Shown here in pieces: positions 13,656 to 20,836 of a stretch of DNA of 21,313 bases (the stretch's first letter is position 1; each line of letters begins with the position of its first letter). A model generated the notes under the pieces. It searched no databases and had not been told where the DNA came from. It saw only the letters and a list, made by a program, of their open reading frames with translations. Position numbers and translations under genes: made by a program. The stretch is taken from the NCBI GenBank assembly GCA_027325115.1, contig DAHWFG010000520.1, positions 1-21,313 of the forward strand. Reading direction: 5' to 3'. This DNA is from JAKBCQ01 sp021807585 (GTDB taxonomy: Bacteria > Planctomycetota > Planctomycetia > Isosphaerales > Isosphaeraceae).

Positions 13656-15368
13656 TCAGCCGCCGATGAGCGGATTGTTGAACCGCGTGAGGCGTTGCGG
13701 CGGGGGGAGATAGCCGATCTTGCGACGGGCGTAGAACCCCGATCCGTAGTGGTTGAGCCCGGTGGGGATTCCGGTCGTATAAAGCGCTCCCTGGAACACC
13801 CCTTGGATCTTGCCGGGACCCGCGAGACTGCCGGCGCCGCCGTAGACGCCGTTCCCTGTTCGGTAGGTCGCGGCGATCGCGGAGTTGATCAAATCGCCCC
13901 GATAGCGAATCGGCCCGATGTGGCTCGGGGCGCGAGAGGGTTCGAGCCCGGCGAGGAACGACGTATACGAGAAGCCCGATTTGATCTCGGACTGGTTCGA
14001 GTCGCCGATGATCGTCGTCTTGCCGATCGATCCCGACGACACGATGACAGCCGATGTCAGCGCCGACCCGGGACGAGTGGTGTAAGTGATGTAACCGCGT
14101 TGATGCCTTTGAATCAATTGCGGGTTTTCGGAATACTGAGCGATCAGGCTGCTAGGCGCGACGGTAAGCCTGCCGATTCGCGACGCCGTTACCAAACCGC
14201 CGAGCAAGCCCGACGCCGGATATCCGCTCACTCCCGGAGGCGTGCCGTATTGCGACGGAGTGACGTTCACCCCGCTTGGATTGCCGAGACCGTGAAGGAA
14301 TGTCAAGCGTCCGATCGGACCGCTCGAATTCAAGCCGACCGCGTCCGCCGTGCCGCCGAAAATCGCGTTGTGAATGTATTTCACGCCGCTGTAACCGTTG
14401 AGGAACGGGAAGCTGCTGCGAGCCACGGTGAAGTTCTTGGCCGCGCCGTAAACTTCGAGATTCCCCACCGCGATCGCGCGCAACGACGTTCGCCCGGTTA
14501 CGCCCACGGTCGGGAACTCGAACTGATACGCGGGTTGAACCGACTGCGACGTGATCGACGCGACGTCGAAGTTGCGCACCTCTCCGTTGATCAAGAACTG
14601 AATCGTCGGCGTGATCTGCGGAGTCGTTTCGGTTCCGGTTTGGCTCGTATTCAATACGGTGTTTTGAATCGAGCTGACGACGATCGTCGGTTTCACCCGG
14701 AGCGGGGTCGATGGATCGCCGATCAGGATGTTGATCGGCTGATAGGCCTGGCCGATGTTCGTGAGATTGTCGATCCCGGCGAACGACAGATAACCGACCC
14801 CTCCCGAAAGCTGAATCGCGTTTTGAGTTTGCGCTCCCGTGGGAGGATTGCTGGGAACGAGTACAAATCCATTCAATTGAATCGATTTGATACCGTTAAG
14901 ATCAATGAGATGCTGGAAATCAATTGTTCCGTTCGATTGCACCCGCGGCGAAGGCGAAACCGAACCCGTGAGGTAAGACGATTTGAGGCTCGTCCCAAAC
15001 AATTGAATCGTATCGATTTGATCGTTATAAACGCCGTCGTTGGGGGTGGTGTCGGTAACGATCATCGATCCTGGACCGTGAAGCGTGAGGGTCCACTGAT
15101 CGCCTTGTCGGTCGACCCCCGACACCGTTTTTCCGCCGTAATCGAGCGATGAGAGTTGGCTCGGCGTCGCTCCGATCGGCAAATTGAGCGGAGCGACCGA
15201 GGGGAACATCGTCCCCCCCTGGAAATTCGACCCGTTGGTGGGCAGATAATAGGAGAGCGGGCTTGCTCCCCCCGAGAGCAATTGCCTGCTCTCCAAAATT
15301 TCGACTTTTCGCTCCGCTCGGCGTTTCGCCCGCGAAGGTTCGTCGCTCCGTCGCCACGTCAACCGCAT
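13656..15368 (-). CDS. secreted/surface protein with LEPR-XLL-type N-terminus and beta-repeat body
   Basis: The 570-residue protein starts with a basic stretch MRLTWRRSDEPSRAKRRAER and then LESRQLLS (25-32), a variant of the planctomycete LEPR-XLL signature that marks large exported proteins. The body is rich in Gly, Ser, Thr, Asn and Ile and repeats short motifs of the form xIGxLTx (PIGRLTFLHG, RIGRLTVAPS, SIGKTTIIGD), suggesting a beta-helix or similar surface fold. No catalytic motif was found. Length is small for this class. The ATG at 15366-15368 is chosen over an upstream in-frame start at 15464 because AGGGAG lies 7 bases before it and the signature then falls close to the N-terminus. 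It is monocistronic, ended by a strong terminator. Confidence 0.85.
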   Translation of the reverse strand: MRLTWRRSDEPSRAKRRAERKVEILESRQLLSGGASPLSYYLPTNGSNFQGGTMFPSVAPLNLPIGATPSQLSSLDYGGKTVSGVDRQGDQWTLTLHGPGSMIVTDTTPNDGVYNDQIDTIQLFGTSLKSSYLTGSVSPSPRVQSNGTIDFQHLIDLNGIKSIQLNGFVLVPSNPPTGAQTQNAIQLSGGVGYLSFAGIDNLTNIGQAYQPINILIGDPSTPLRVKPTIVVSSIQNTVLNTSQTGTETTPQITPTIQFLINGEVRNFDVASITSQSVQPAYQFEFPTVGVTGRTSLRAIAVGNLEVYGAAKNFTVARSSFPFLNGYSGVKYIHNAIFGGTADAVGLNSSGPIGRLTFLHGLGNPSGVNVTPSQYGTPPGVSGYPASGLLGGLVTASRIGRLTVAPSSLIAQYSENPQLIQRHQRGYITYTTRPGSALTSAVIVSSGSIGKTTIIGDSNQSEIKSGFSYTSFLAGLEPSRAPSHIGPIRYRGDLINSAIAATYRTGNGVYGGAGSLAGPGKIQGVFQGALYTTGIPTGLNHYGSGFYARRKIGYLPPPQRLTRFNNPLIGG

Positions 15369-15375
15369 GGAAAGA

Positions 15376-15381
15376 CTCCCT
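15376..15381 (-). promoter_or_regulatory. ribosome binding site of the LEPR-XLL gene
   Basis: AGGGAG on the minus strand, 7 bases before the ATG at 15366-15368; it fixes the start of that gene. Confidence 0.65.
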
Positions 15382-15887
15382 TCACCAGCCAATTCCGCGG
15401 CGAGAGGATCAAGCCCCGCCCTCCTTGCGGGTCCTGCGTTCGCGCGGAAGCCGCCGTCCGACACGCGGATGGCCGTTCCATTGTCAGATCAAATATCGCG
15501 ATCGTGCGAGCCGGTTGGAAAGAGAGCGTTCCGCTCACCAATCCTCGTTCAATCCATGTCGGCGCAACGAGCAGCGTCCGGAATGGATCTTCGGATCGAG
15601 GCTCGGCTTCACTTCACGCCCGCAGCCGAACAAAACGCCGCGCCGCGCCGAATCGACCGATTACATTTCGCCCATGCGATTCGACGGTTACGCCGATTGC
15701 AACGATCGATCACGATAGACCTCGAAAACCCGCGGCGATCTCGGGCGACCACGCCGCTCGACCGAACCCGCACGACAAGTTTCAAGGCGTGTCGGCGTCG
15801 AATAGGCCGGCGCCGCGCGACCGATCGGCCGCAACCGTTCGGTCTCGATCGCTCGGACTCCGCGGTCCCGTTCCCGCCCCATTTATA

Positions 15888-15908
15888 AACGATAAATGAT
15901 ATATCGTT
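15888..15908. repeat. AT-rich inverted repeat upstream of ppdK
   Basis: AACGATA and its exact complement TATCGTT, separated by seven bases, in an AT-rich island about 180 bases upstream of the ppdK start. Possible operator or promoter-associated element. Confidence 0.4.
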
Positions 15909-15939
15909 AAAATTTGATTGTTAACATGATTAATCGATA

Positions 15940-15962
15940 TCAAGTCGGTTCGAGCGACTTGA
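15940..15962. repeat. perfect inverted repeat overlapping the ppdK promoter candidate
   Basis: TCAAGTCG and its exact complement CGACTTGA around a seven-base spacer. There is no following T tract, so it is not an intrinsic terminator. Its right arm overlaps a TTGACG box, the position expected for a regulator binding site. Confidence 0.45.
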
Positions 15963-15987
15963 CGCTCCCCTCCCGCGTCGTTAGGCT
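15959..15987 (+). promoter_or_regulatory. candidate sigma70-type promoter of ppdK
   Basis: TTGACG (15959-15964), a 17-base spacer, then TAGGCT (15982-15987), about 97 bases before the ppdK ATG. The -35 box matches the Escherichia coli consensus at five of six positions and the -10 box at three. Promoter consensus in planctomycetes is poorly known. Confidence 0.3.
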
Positions 15988-16083
15988 CACCTTTTCGCGA
16001 TCGATCCCCGAGGGAACGGTCGCCGCCCTTACGTGCGCCGAGATCGCTCGTCGCGACACACAACCCGGGGGAATGCGAGACCA

Positions 16084-18765
16084 ATGGCCGAAAAACATAA
16101 ATACGTATACTCATTTGGTTCCGGCGACGCCGAAGGCAAAGCCGACATGAAGGATTTGTTGGGAGGGAAGGGGGCGAATCTCGCCGAGATGAGCAAGATC
16201 GGCATTCCCGTGCCTCCTGGATTCACGATCTCGACCGAAGTTTGCGCGCAGTATTACGATCTTGGTAAAAAGCTTCCCGAGGAGGTCAAGCCTCAGGTTC
16301 AGGCGGCGCTCAAGAAGGTTGAGGACGCTCTCGGGGTGAAGCTCGGCGATCCGAGCCGACCGTTGCTTGTCAGTGTGCGATCGGGCGCGGCGCTCTCGAT
16401 GCCCGGGATGATGAACACGATCCTCAACCTCGGCCTCTCCGACGCCGCGGTCGAGGGGCTTTCCAAACAAACCGGCAATCCCCGCTTCGCGCTCGACGGT
16501 TACCGTCGCTTGATCGATATGTTTGGATCGGTTGTGATGGGGATCGATCACGAACACTTCGAGCACGAACTCGCGAGCCTCAAGGCTCAACGCAACGTCA
16601 AGAACGACACCGATCTCACCGCCGACGATCTCCGCGAACTCGTCGCTCGATATAAGAAGGTGTACAAAACACATACCAATCCCTCGCACGATTTTCCCCA
16701 GGATCCGCACGATCAACTCTGGGCCGCGATCATGGCGGTCTTTAACAGTTGGATGGGGAAGAAGGCGGTCGAATACCGCCGGATCGAGCGGATTTCGGGG
16801 CTTAAGGGAACCGCGGTCAACGTGCAGGCGATGGTGTTCGGCAACATGGGGAACTCCTCGGGGACCGGGGTCGCGTTCACCCGTGATCCGAACACGGGTG
16901 AAGACGTGTTCTACGGCGATTATTTGATCAACGCCCAGGGAGAAGACGTCGTCGCCGGAATCCGCACTCCCGAACCGATCAGCCGCCTTGGCGAGGAGAT
17001 GCCTCCGGTTTACAAACAATTGATGGATATCCGGAGCAAGCTCGAATCGCATTATAAAGATATGCAGGATATCGAGTTCACGGTGCAAGAGGGGAAGCTT
17101 TATATGCTTCAAACCCGCACCGGCAAGCGCACCGGGAGCGCCGCGGTGCGGATCGCGGTCGAGATGGTGAAAGAGAAGTTGATCGACGAGAAGACCGCGG
17201 TCAAGCGGGTGAGCCCCGACGGGCTCAATCATCTGCTCTTGCCCCAGCTCGATCCCAAGGCGAAGCCTCAGATCGTCGCCACGGGGATCGCGGCGAGCCC
17301 CGGCGCGGCTTCGGGCCGCGTCGTCCTTTCGGCCGAGGCCGCGGTCAAGCACGCCGAGGCTCACCCCGGCGAGCCGATCATGCTCGTGCGTAAAGAGACG
17401 AGCCCCGAAGACGTCGAGGGGATGCACCTCGCCAAGGGGATCCTCACCGCGACGGGGGGCAAGGCGAGCCACGCAGCGGTTGTCGCGCGCGGCTGGGGTC
17501 GACCGTGCGTCGTCGGCTGCGATGCGCTCGTCATCAACGAGAAGGCGGGGACGATCCAGATCGGCGGCAAGGCCGTCAAGGCCGGCGATTTCCTCACGAT
17601 CAACGGAACCACCGGCGATGTGATGCTCGGCAAGGTCGCGACGATCGATCCCGAGATGTCGGGCGATTTCTCGATCTTGATGGGTTGGGCCGATCAATAC
17701 CGGACGCTCAAGGTTCGCACCAACGCCGACACCCCGGCCGACGCCGCCCGCGCCCGCGGGTGCGGCGCCGAAGGGATCGGGCTTTGCCGAACCGAACATA
17801 TGTTTTTTGAAGGCCAACGCATCGTCGACATGCGTAAGATGATTCTCGCCGACACGCTTGAGGAACGGCAAGCGGCGCTCGCTTCGCTCGAGCCTTACCA
17901 GCGCGAGGATTTCGTCGGTCTGTTCCACGCGATGGCGGGCCTTCCCGTGACGATTCGGCTGCTCGACCCGCCGCTCCACGAGTTCCTTCCGCACGACGGC
18001 CCGGGCCAGGAGGAAGTGGCCCGACAGCTCGGGATCTCGGTCGAAAAAGTGGCCGCCCGCGTCACCCAGCTTCACGAGGCGAACCCGATGCTCGGCCTGC
18101 GGGGCTGTCGCCTCGCGATCCGCTATCCCGAGATCGGCGATATGCAGATCCGAGCGATCATTGACGCCGCGATCACGGTCAAGCAGGAGGGGAAAGAGGT
18201 TCTTCCCGAGATCATGATCCCGCTCGTCGGGGTGGTTGAAGAGCTCACGTTCTTGAAGAAGCGGGCGATCGCCGTCGCCGAAGAGGTGATGACGAAGCGG
18301 GGCGTCAAGGTCGATTACCTGATCGGCACGATGATCGAAGTTCCCCGAGCGGCGCTCACCGCCGATCAGATCGCCGAGGACGCCGAGTTTTTCTCATTCG
18401 GCACCAATGATCTCACCCAGATGACCTTCGGTTTCAGCCGCGACGATATCGCGTCGTTCGTACCGAGTTATATGGAACATAAGATCCTTAAGGTCGACCC
18501 GTTCCAATCGCTCGACACCGTCGGTGTCGGTCAACTGATCGAGATGGGCGTTGCGAAAGGCCGGCAATCGCGCAAGGCCAAGCACGGAGAGCACCTCAAG
18601 GTGGGCATTTGCGGCGAACACGGCGGCGATCCCGACAGCGTCGCGTTCTGCCACAAGGTGGGGATGGATTACGTGTCGTGCTCGCCGTTCCGAGTGCCGA
18701 TCGCCCGGCTCGCCGCGGCGCAGGCGGCTCTCGCGGGGGGCGCCAAGACCGAGCGCGACCGCTAA
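16084..18765 (+). CDS. ppdK: pyruvate, phosphate dikinase
   Basis: Interconverts pyruvate, ATP and phosphate with phosphoenolpyruvate, AMP and pyrophosphate; cytoplasmic central carbon metabolism. The 893-residue length is typical. The nucleotide-binding domain shows GGKGANLAEM (27-36), SVRSGAALSMPGMMNTILNLG (97-117) and FGNMGNSSGTGVAFTRDP (252-269). The phosphohistidine domain has GGKASHAAVVARGWGRPC (458-475) with catalytic His463; the common Thr two residues before it is Ala461. The C-terminal PEP barrel has LCRTEHMFF (567-575), SFGTNDLTQMTFGFSRDD (771-788) and GEHGGDP...YVSCSPFRVPIARLAAAQAA with catalytic Cys866. The ATG at 16084 is preferred to an upstream GTG at 16033 because the conserved YVYSFGSGDAEG lies right after it. 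It stands alone, behind a long leader with inverted repeats. Confidence 0.98.
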   Translation: MAEKHKYVYSFGSGDAEGKADMKDLLGGKGANLAEMSKIGIPVPPGFTISTEVCAQYYDLGKKLPEEVKPQVQAALKKVEDALGVKLGDPSRPLLVSVRSGAALSMPGMMNTILNLGLSDAAVEGLSKQTGNPRFALDGYRRLIDMFGSVVMGIDHEHFEHELASLKAQRNVKNDTDLTADDLRELVARYKKVYKTHTNPSHDFPQDPHDQLWAAIMAVFNSWMGKKAVEYRRIERISGLKGTAVNVQAMVFGNMGNSSGTGVAFTRDPNTGEDVFYGDYLINAQGEDVVAGIRTPEPISRLGEEMPPVYKQLMDIRSKLESHYKDMQDIEFTVQEGKLYMLQTRTGKRTGSAAVRIAVEMVKEKLIDEKTAVKRVSPDGLNHLLLPQLDPKAKPQIVATGIAASPGAASGRVVLSAEAAVKHAEAHPGEPIMLVRKETSPEDVEGMHLAKGILTATGGKASHAAVVARGWGRPCVVGCDALVINEKAGTIQIGGKAVKAGDFLTINGTTGDVMLGKVATIDPEMSGDFSILMGWADQYRTLKVRTNADTPADAARARGCGAEGIGLCRTEHMFFEGQRIVDMRKMILADTLEERQAALASLEPYQREDFVGLFHAMAGLPVTIRLLDPPLHEFLPHDGPGQEEVARQLGISVEKVAARVTQLHEANPMLGLRGCRLAIRYPEIGDMQIRAIIDAAITVKQEGKEVLPEIMIPLVGVVEELTFLKKRAIAVAEEVMTKRGVKVDYLIGTMIEVPRAALTADQIAEDAEFFSFGTNDLTQMTFGFSRDDIASFVPSYMEHKILKVDPFQSLDTVGVGQLIEMGVAKGRQSRKAKHGEHLKVGICGEHGGDPDSVAFCHKVGMDYVSCSPFRVPIARLAAAQAALAGGAKTERDR

Positions 18766-18797
18766 TCGCCTGACGATGTGAAATCGTCAATATACAG

Positions 18798-18814
18798 AAT
18801 TGTTTTTAACAATT
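18798..18814. repeat. small hairpin adjoining the shared terminator
   Basis: AATTGTT, loop TTT, AACAATT, a perfect seven-base-pair stem. Its right arm shares the AATT that begins the large hairpin at 18811-18849, so the two structures cannot fully form together. Confidence 0.45.
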
Positions 18815-18849
18815 GAGGCCGACCGGATCGATTCCGGCCGGCCTCAATT
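18811..18849. terminator. convergent terminator hairpin between ppdK and the SurA-like gene
   Basis: Arms 18811-18827 and 18833-18849 form a 17-base-pair stem with a single mismatch (an A-C pair on the plus transcript, a G-U wobble on the minus) and a five-base loop TCGAT. It lies 45 bases after the ppdK stop and 35 bases after the stop of the converging gene. T tracts on both sides are weak, so termination strength is uncertain. Confidence 0.65.
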
Positions 18850-18884
18850 CATTCGCATGCGAGTATTTGAGCAAGAACAGGAAA

Positions 18885-20180
18885 TTAATTCTTCCCGCCT
18901 TTGAGATTGATCACGTCGTCGGCGGGGGCGCCCGCGGGAGGCCTGCTGACCCCTCGAACGCCGACCGCGGCGGCGCCGTTGGTCGACGCCGATCCCTTCG
19001 AGGTCGCCGACGAGGGAGTCACTTCCTTATCGACGTCGGACATCAGATCGACCTTGCCGACGACCTCCTGACGCTCCTCCTGGTGCGAAGGCTTGACCGT
19101 CCCGGTCATCATGTTCTCGATCGCCGCGGCGTCGGCGAGATCTTGATAAACCTCGGCCATCTTCTCCTTGAGCTTAAGCTCATACATTTGATCGTGCAAG
19201 TACTTGTAAATGGTGGGATCTTTGAGGGTTTTGGTCTTATCTCCCGCCATCAACTCCTCGCGCTTCAGGACGATCCAGGTCGATTCGTTCACCTGGATCG
19301 GCCCGGTGACGTCGCCGTCTTTGGGCTTGTGCGCCGCGTCTTTGTCGTTGGGATCGCCGTCGACGAGTTGGAGGAACGCCGCATCCGAAACGTTCCGCGG
19401 GGTCGCGTGCCGACTGATCGGTTCGGCGATCAATCCTCCGAGGGCGCGGCTGTTCATATCGACCGACTTCGTCCGCGCCAACGTCTCAAACGCTCCAGGA
19501 TTGCGCTGCAATTGCTCCCAAACGTCCATCGCGTCACGCTGACGTGAAAGCATGATCAAGCGACAGCGAATTTTATCGCCGAAGCTGGCGTCGAGCGCCT
19601 CTTTGAGATCGGCCTGGGTCACCTGAACGCGGGGCGCGGCGAGTTTGCGGAGCGCGAGCGCCGGATAGATGATCTCGCGGGCGTACTGAGCCGGGCTGAT
19701 GCCTCGTTCTTTTTCGAGGGTTCGCAGCCATTGCTCGCGCGACGTTTTGGCGATCGTGTTCGCCATCCGATCGATATCCTCGTTGATCTCGGCGGCGGTG
19801 ATTTCGATCTTCTTTTCACGTAACGCCTGATCGATGATGTCGCGAGCGATCAAGACGTCGAGAACTTCTTTGCCGTATTTGGCTACGCACTCGTCGGCGA
19901 GCCGTTGACGCGTGATCGGATGATTGTTCACCATCGCGATCGGCGACCCGGGACTGACCGCGACCGCTTTAAGCTGGAGGGGATTGTTCTCCATGGCGTC
20001 TTTGGGGTCGGCGGCGGGTTTGGGTTCGACCTTGGCCTTTTTCTTGGCAGGGACGAAACCGAGTTTCCCTCCCAACGACCCGCTCGGCTGCTGAGCCAAA
20101 GCCGCGGTTGCGGAAAGCACCAAAACCGAAGACACCAGTCCGGCGAACCGCCGCATTTTGCCGTGTTTTCGTACGATCAT
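18885..20180 (-). CDS. exported parvulin-type peptidyl-prolyl isomerase, SurA/PrsA-like
   Basis: Periplasmic-type foldase. The 431-residue protein has a signal peptide (basic MIVRKHGKMRR, hydrophobic FAGLVSSVLVLSATAALA, likely cleavage after about residue 29), a Lys/Pro-rich linker (40-65), a SurA-like N-terminal helical domain from about 80 (AMVNNHPITRQRLADECV) to 185, and a PpiC/parvulin-like domain about 200-310 containing MLSRQRDAMDVWEQL, ALGGLIAEPI and VSDAAFLQLVDGD and ending QVNESTWIVLKRE. The expected FxxlA motif appears as FETLARTKSVD. A Ser/Ala/Gly-rich tail (385-431) is probably disordered. The ATG at 20178-20180 is supported by AAAGGAG ten bases upstream. The neighbours are unrelated, so its clients are unknown. 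Confidence 0.88.
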   Translation of the reverse strand: MIVRKHGKMRRFAGLVSSVLVLSATAALAQQPSGSLGGKLGFVPAKKKAKVEPKPAADPKDAMENNPLQLKAVAVSPGSPIAMVNNHPITRQRLADECVAKYGKEVLDVLIARDIIDQALREKKIEITAAEINEDIDRMANTIAKTSREQWLRTLEKERGISPAQYAREIIYPALALRKLAAPRVQVTQADLKEALDASFGDKIRCRLIMLSRQRDAMDVWEQLQRNPGAFETLARTKSVDMNSRALGGLIAEPISRHATPRNVSDAAFLQLVDGDPNDKDAAHKPKDGDVTGPIQVNESTWIVLKREELMAGDKTKTLKDPTIYKYLHDQMYELKLKEKMAEVYQDLADAAAIENMMTGTVKPSHQEERQEVVGKVDLMSDVDKEVTPSSATSKGSASTNGAAAVGVRGVSRPPAGAPADDVINLKGGKN

Positions 20181-20190
20181 ATCGCCCCGA

Positions 20191-20197
20191 CTCCTTT
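20191..20197 (-). promoter_or_regulatory. ribosome binding site of the SurA-like gene
   Basis: AAAGGAG on the minus strand, ten bases before the ATG at 20178-20180; it selects that start, which also gives a well-formed signal peptide. Confidence 0.65.
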
Positions 20198-20540
20198 CGC
20201 CGCTTCGCCGGAACAATTCCATCCCCGGTCCGACCTCGGGTTCACAGGCGTGGAACTTTAGAAAATCTCGCAATTTCGTCAACGCCAAAATCGCATCGAC
20301 TCTTCGAGCCCCAAGATCCGGGCGTCTCGCAAACCGGGTAAAGACATCAAGTAAATAAGCATGATTAATCTTAAACTTAATCGGCTCCGAGAGCCTATCC
20401 GGGAACGTCGTCGTATCGATCTCATCCTATTATCGCCGATTTAAGCCGCCGATTGTAGATGAAATCTATATAATTAGTAAAAATTATGATTGCAAATTAT
20501 ATGCGTTTGGAGCGGGGTCCTACCGCCGAGTCTCATATAC

Positions 20541-20562
20541 AAAAACCGCCGAATCGGCGATC
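20541..20562 (-). terminator. candidate intrinsic terminator in the 20.5 kb intergenic region
   Basis: On the minus strand CGCCG-ATT-CGGCG, extendable to about eight pairs with wobbles, is followed by TTTTT and GTATA. It lies about 275 bases downstream of the stop of the 20837 gene and 9 bases after the end of the small 20572-20808 frame. Confidence 0.5.
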
Positions 20563-20836
20563 TTCGTCGTCTTAAATCATATAGAAACCAATACAGCTCA
20601 CTAAAAGGTTTGCCCTTGTATGATCTCCTGATTGAAGGTTCGACAACGAATCCCGCTCGACGAGAGGATTTCCTTCCGCGGAGATTCCCACCTCACTGTT
20701 CCGATTAATAGGAGGCGTCCCGATACCGAAATCACCCGCCGCGAAATATCGAAACCGCATTCCCCTCGAAAGATTCGCCGAGAACAGATCACGAAGCGAA
20801 ATAATCAAATATTATGTAAAAAAAGATAAAAGTATT

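Larger units (their letters stand above)
15369..16083. other. divergent intergenic region between the LEPR-XLL gene and ppdK
   Basis: These 715 bases lie between divergent genes. From 15369 to about 15880 the sequence is GC-rich and its open frames on both strands are arginine-rich without recognisable domains, so I call none. From about 15881 to 15945 it becomes AT-rich and contains inverted repeats and a promoter candidate for ppdK, listed separately. Confidence 0.5.
20181..20836. other. intergenic region, partly AT-rich, upstream of the SurA-like gene
   Basis: Spans 656 bases between two minus-strand genes. From about 20340 to 20836 the base composition is more AT-rich than the rest of the window. 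It contains small AT inverted repeats such as TAGAT-GAA-ATCTA near 20457 and ATAATT/AATTAT near 20470-20488. A minus-strand frame of 78 codons (20572-20808, TTG start) ends just before a terminator-like hairpin; its composition is not convincing as protein and it resembles nothing I know. A small RNA or a decayed gene is equally possible. Confidence 0.45.

Noticed and set aside
13518..15152. A 544-codon plus-strand frame antisense to the LEPR-XLL gene
   Set aside because: It is extremely arginine-rich, runs through the minus-strand terminator hairpin, and opposes a gene with a good ribosome site, a recognisable signature and a terminator.
15156..15899. Overlapping arginine-rich frames upstream of ppdK
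   Set aside because: Several frames on both strands look alike in composition, with no domain, ribosome site or operon context. Treated as non-coding.
16111..18075. A very long open frame (about 654 codons) antisense to ppdK
   Set aside because: The plus strand encodes an intact, fully conserved PPDK here. The antisense frame has Arg/His/Asp-rich composition typical of a shadow created by GC-rich codon bias.
20637..20655. GGTTCGACAACGAATCC as a possible tRNA T-arm
   Set aside because: It is a bulged hairpin with a four-base loop, not a seven-base T loop, and no cloverleaf could be drawn around it.
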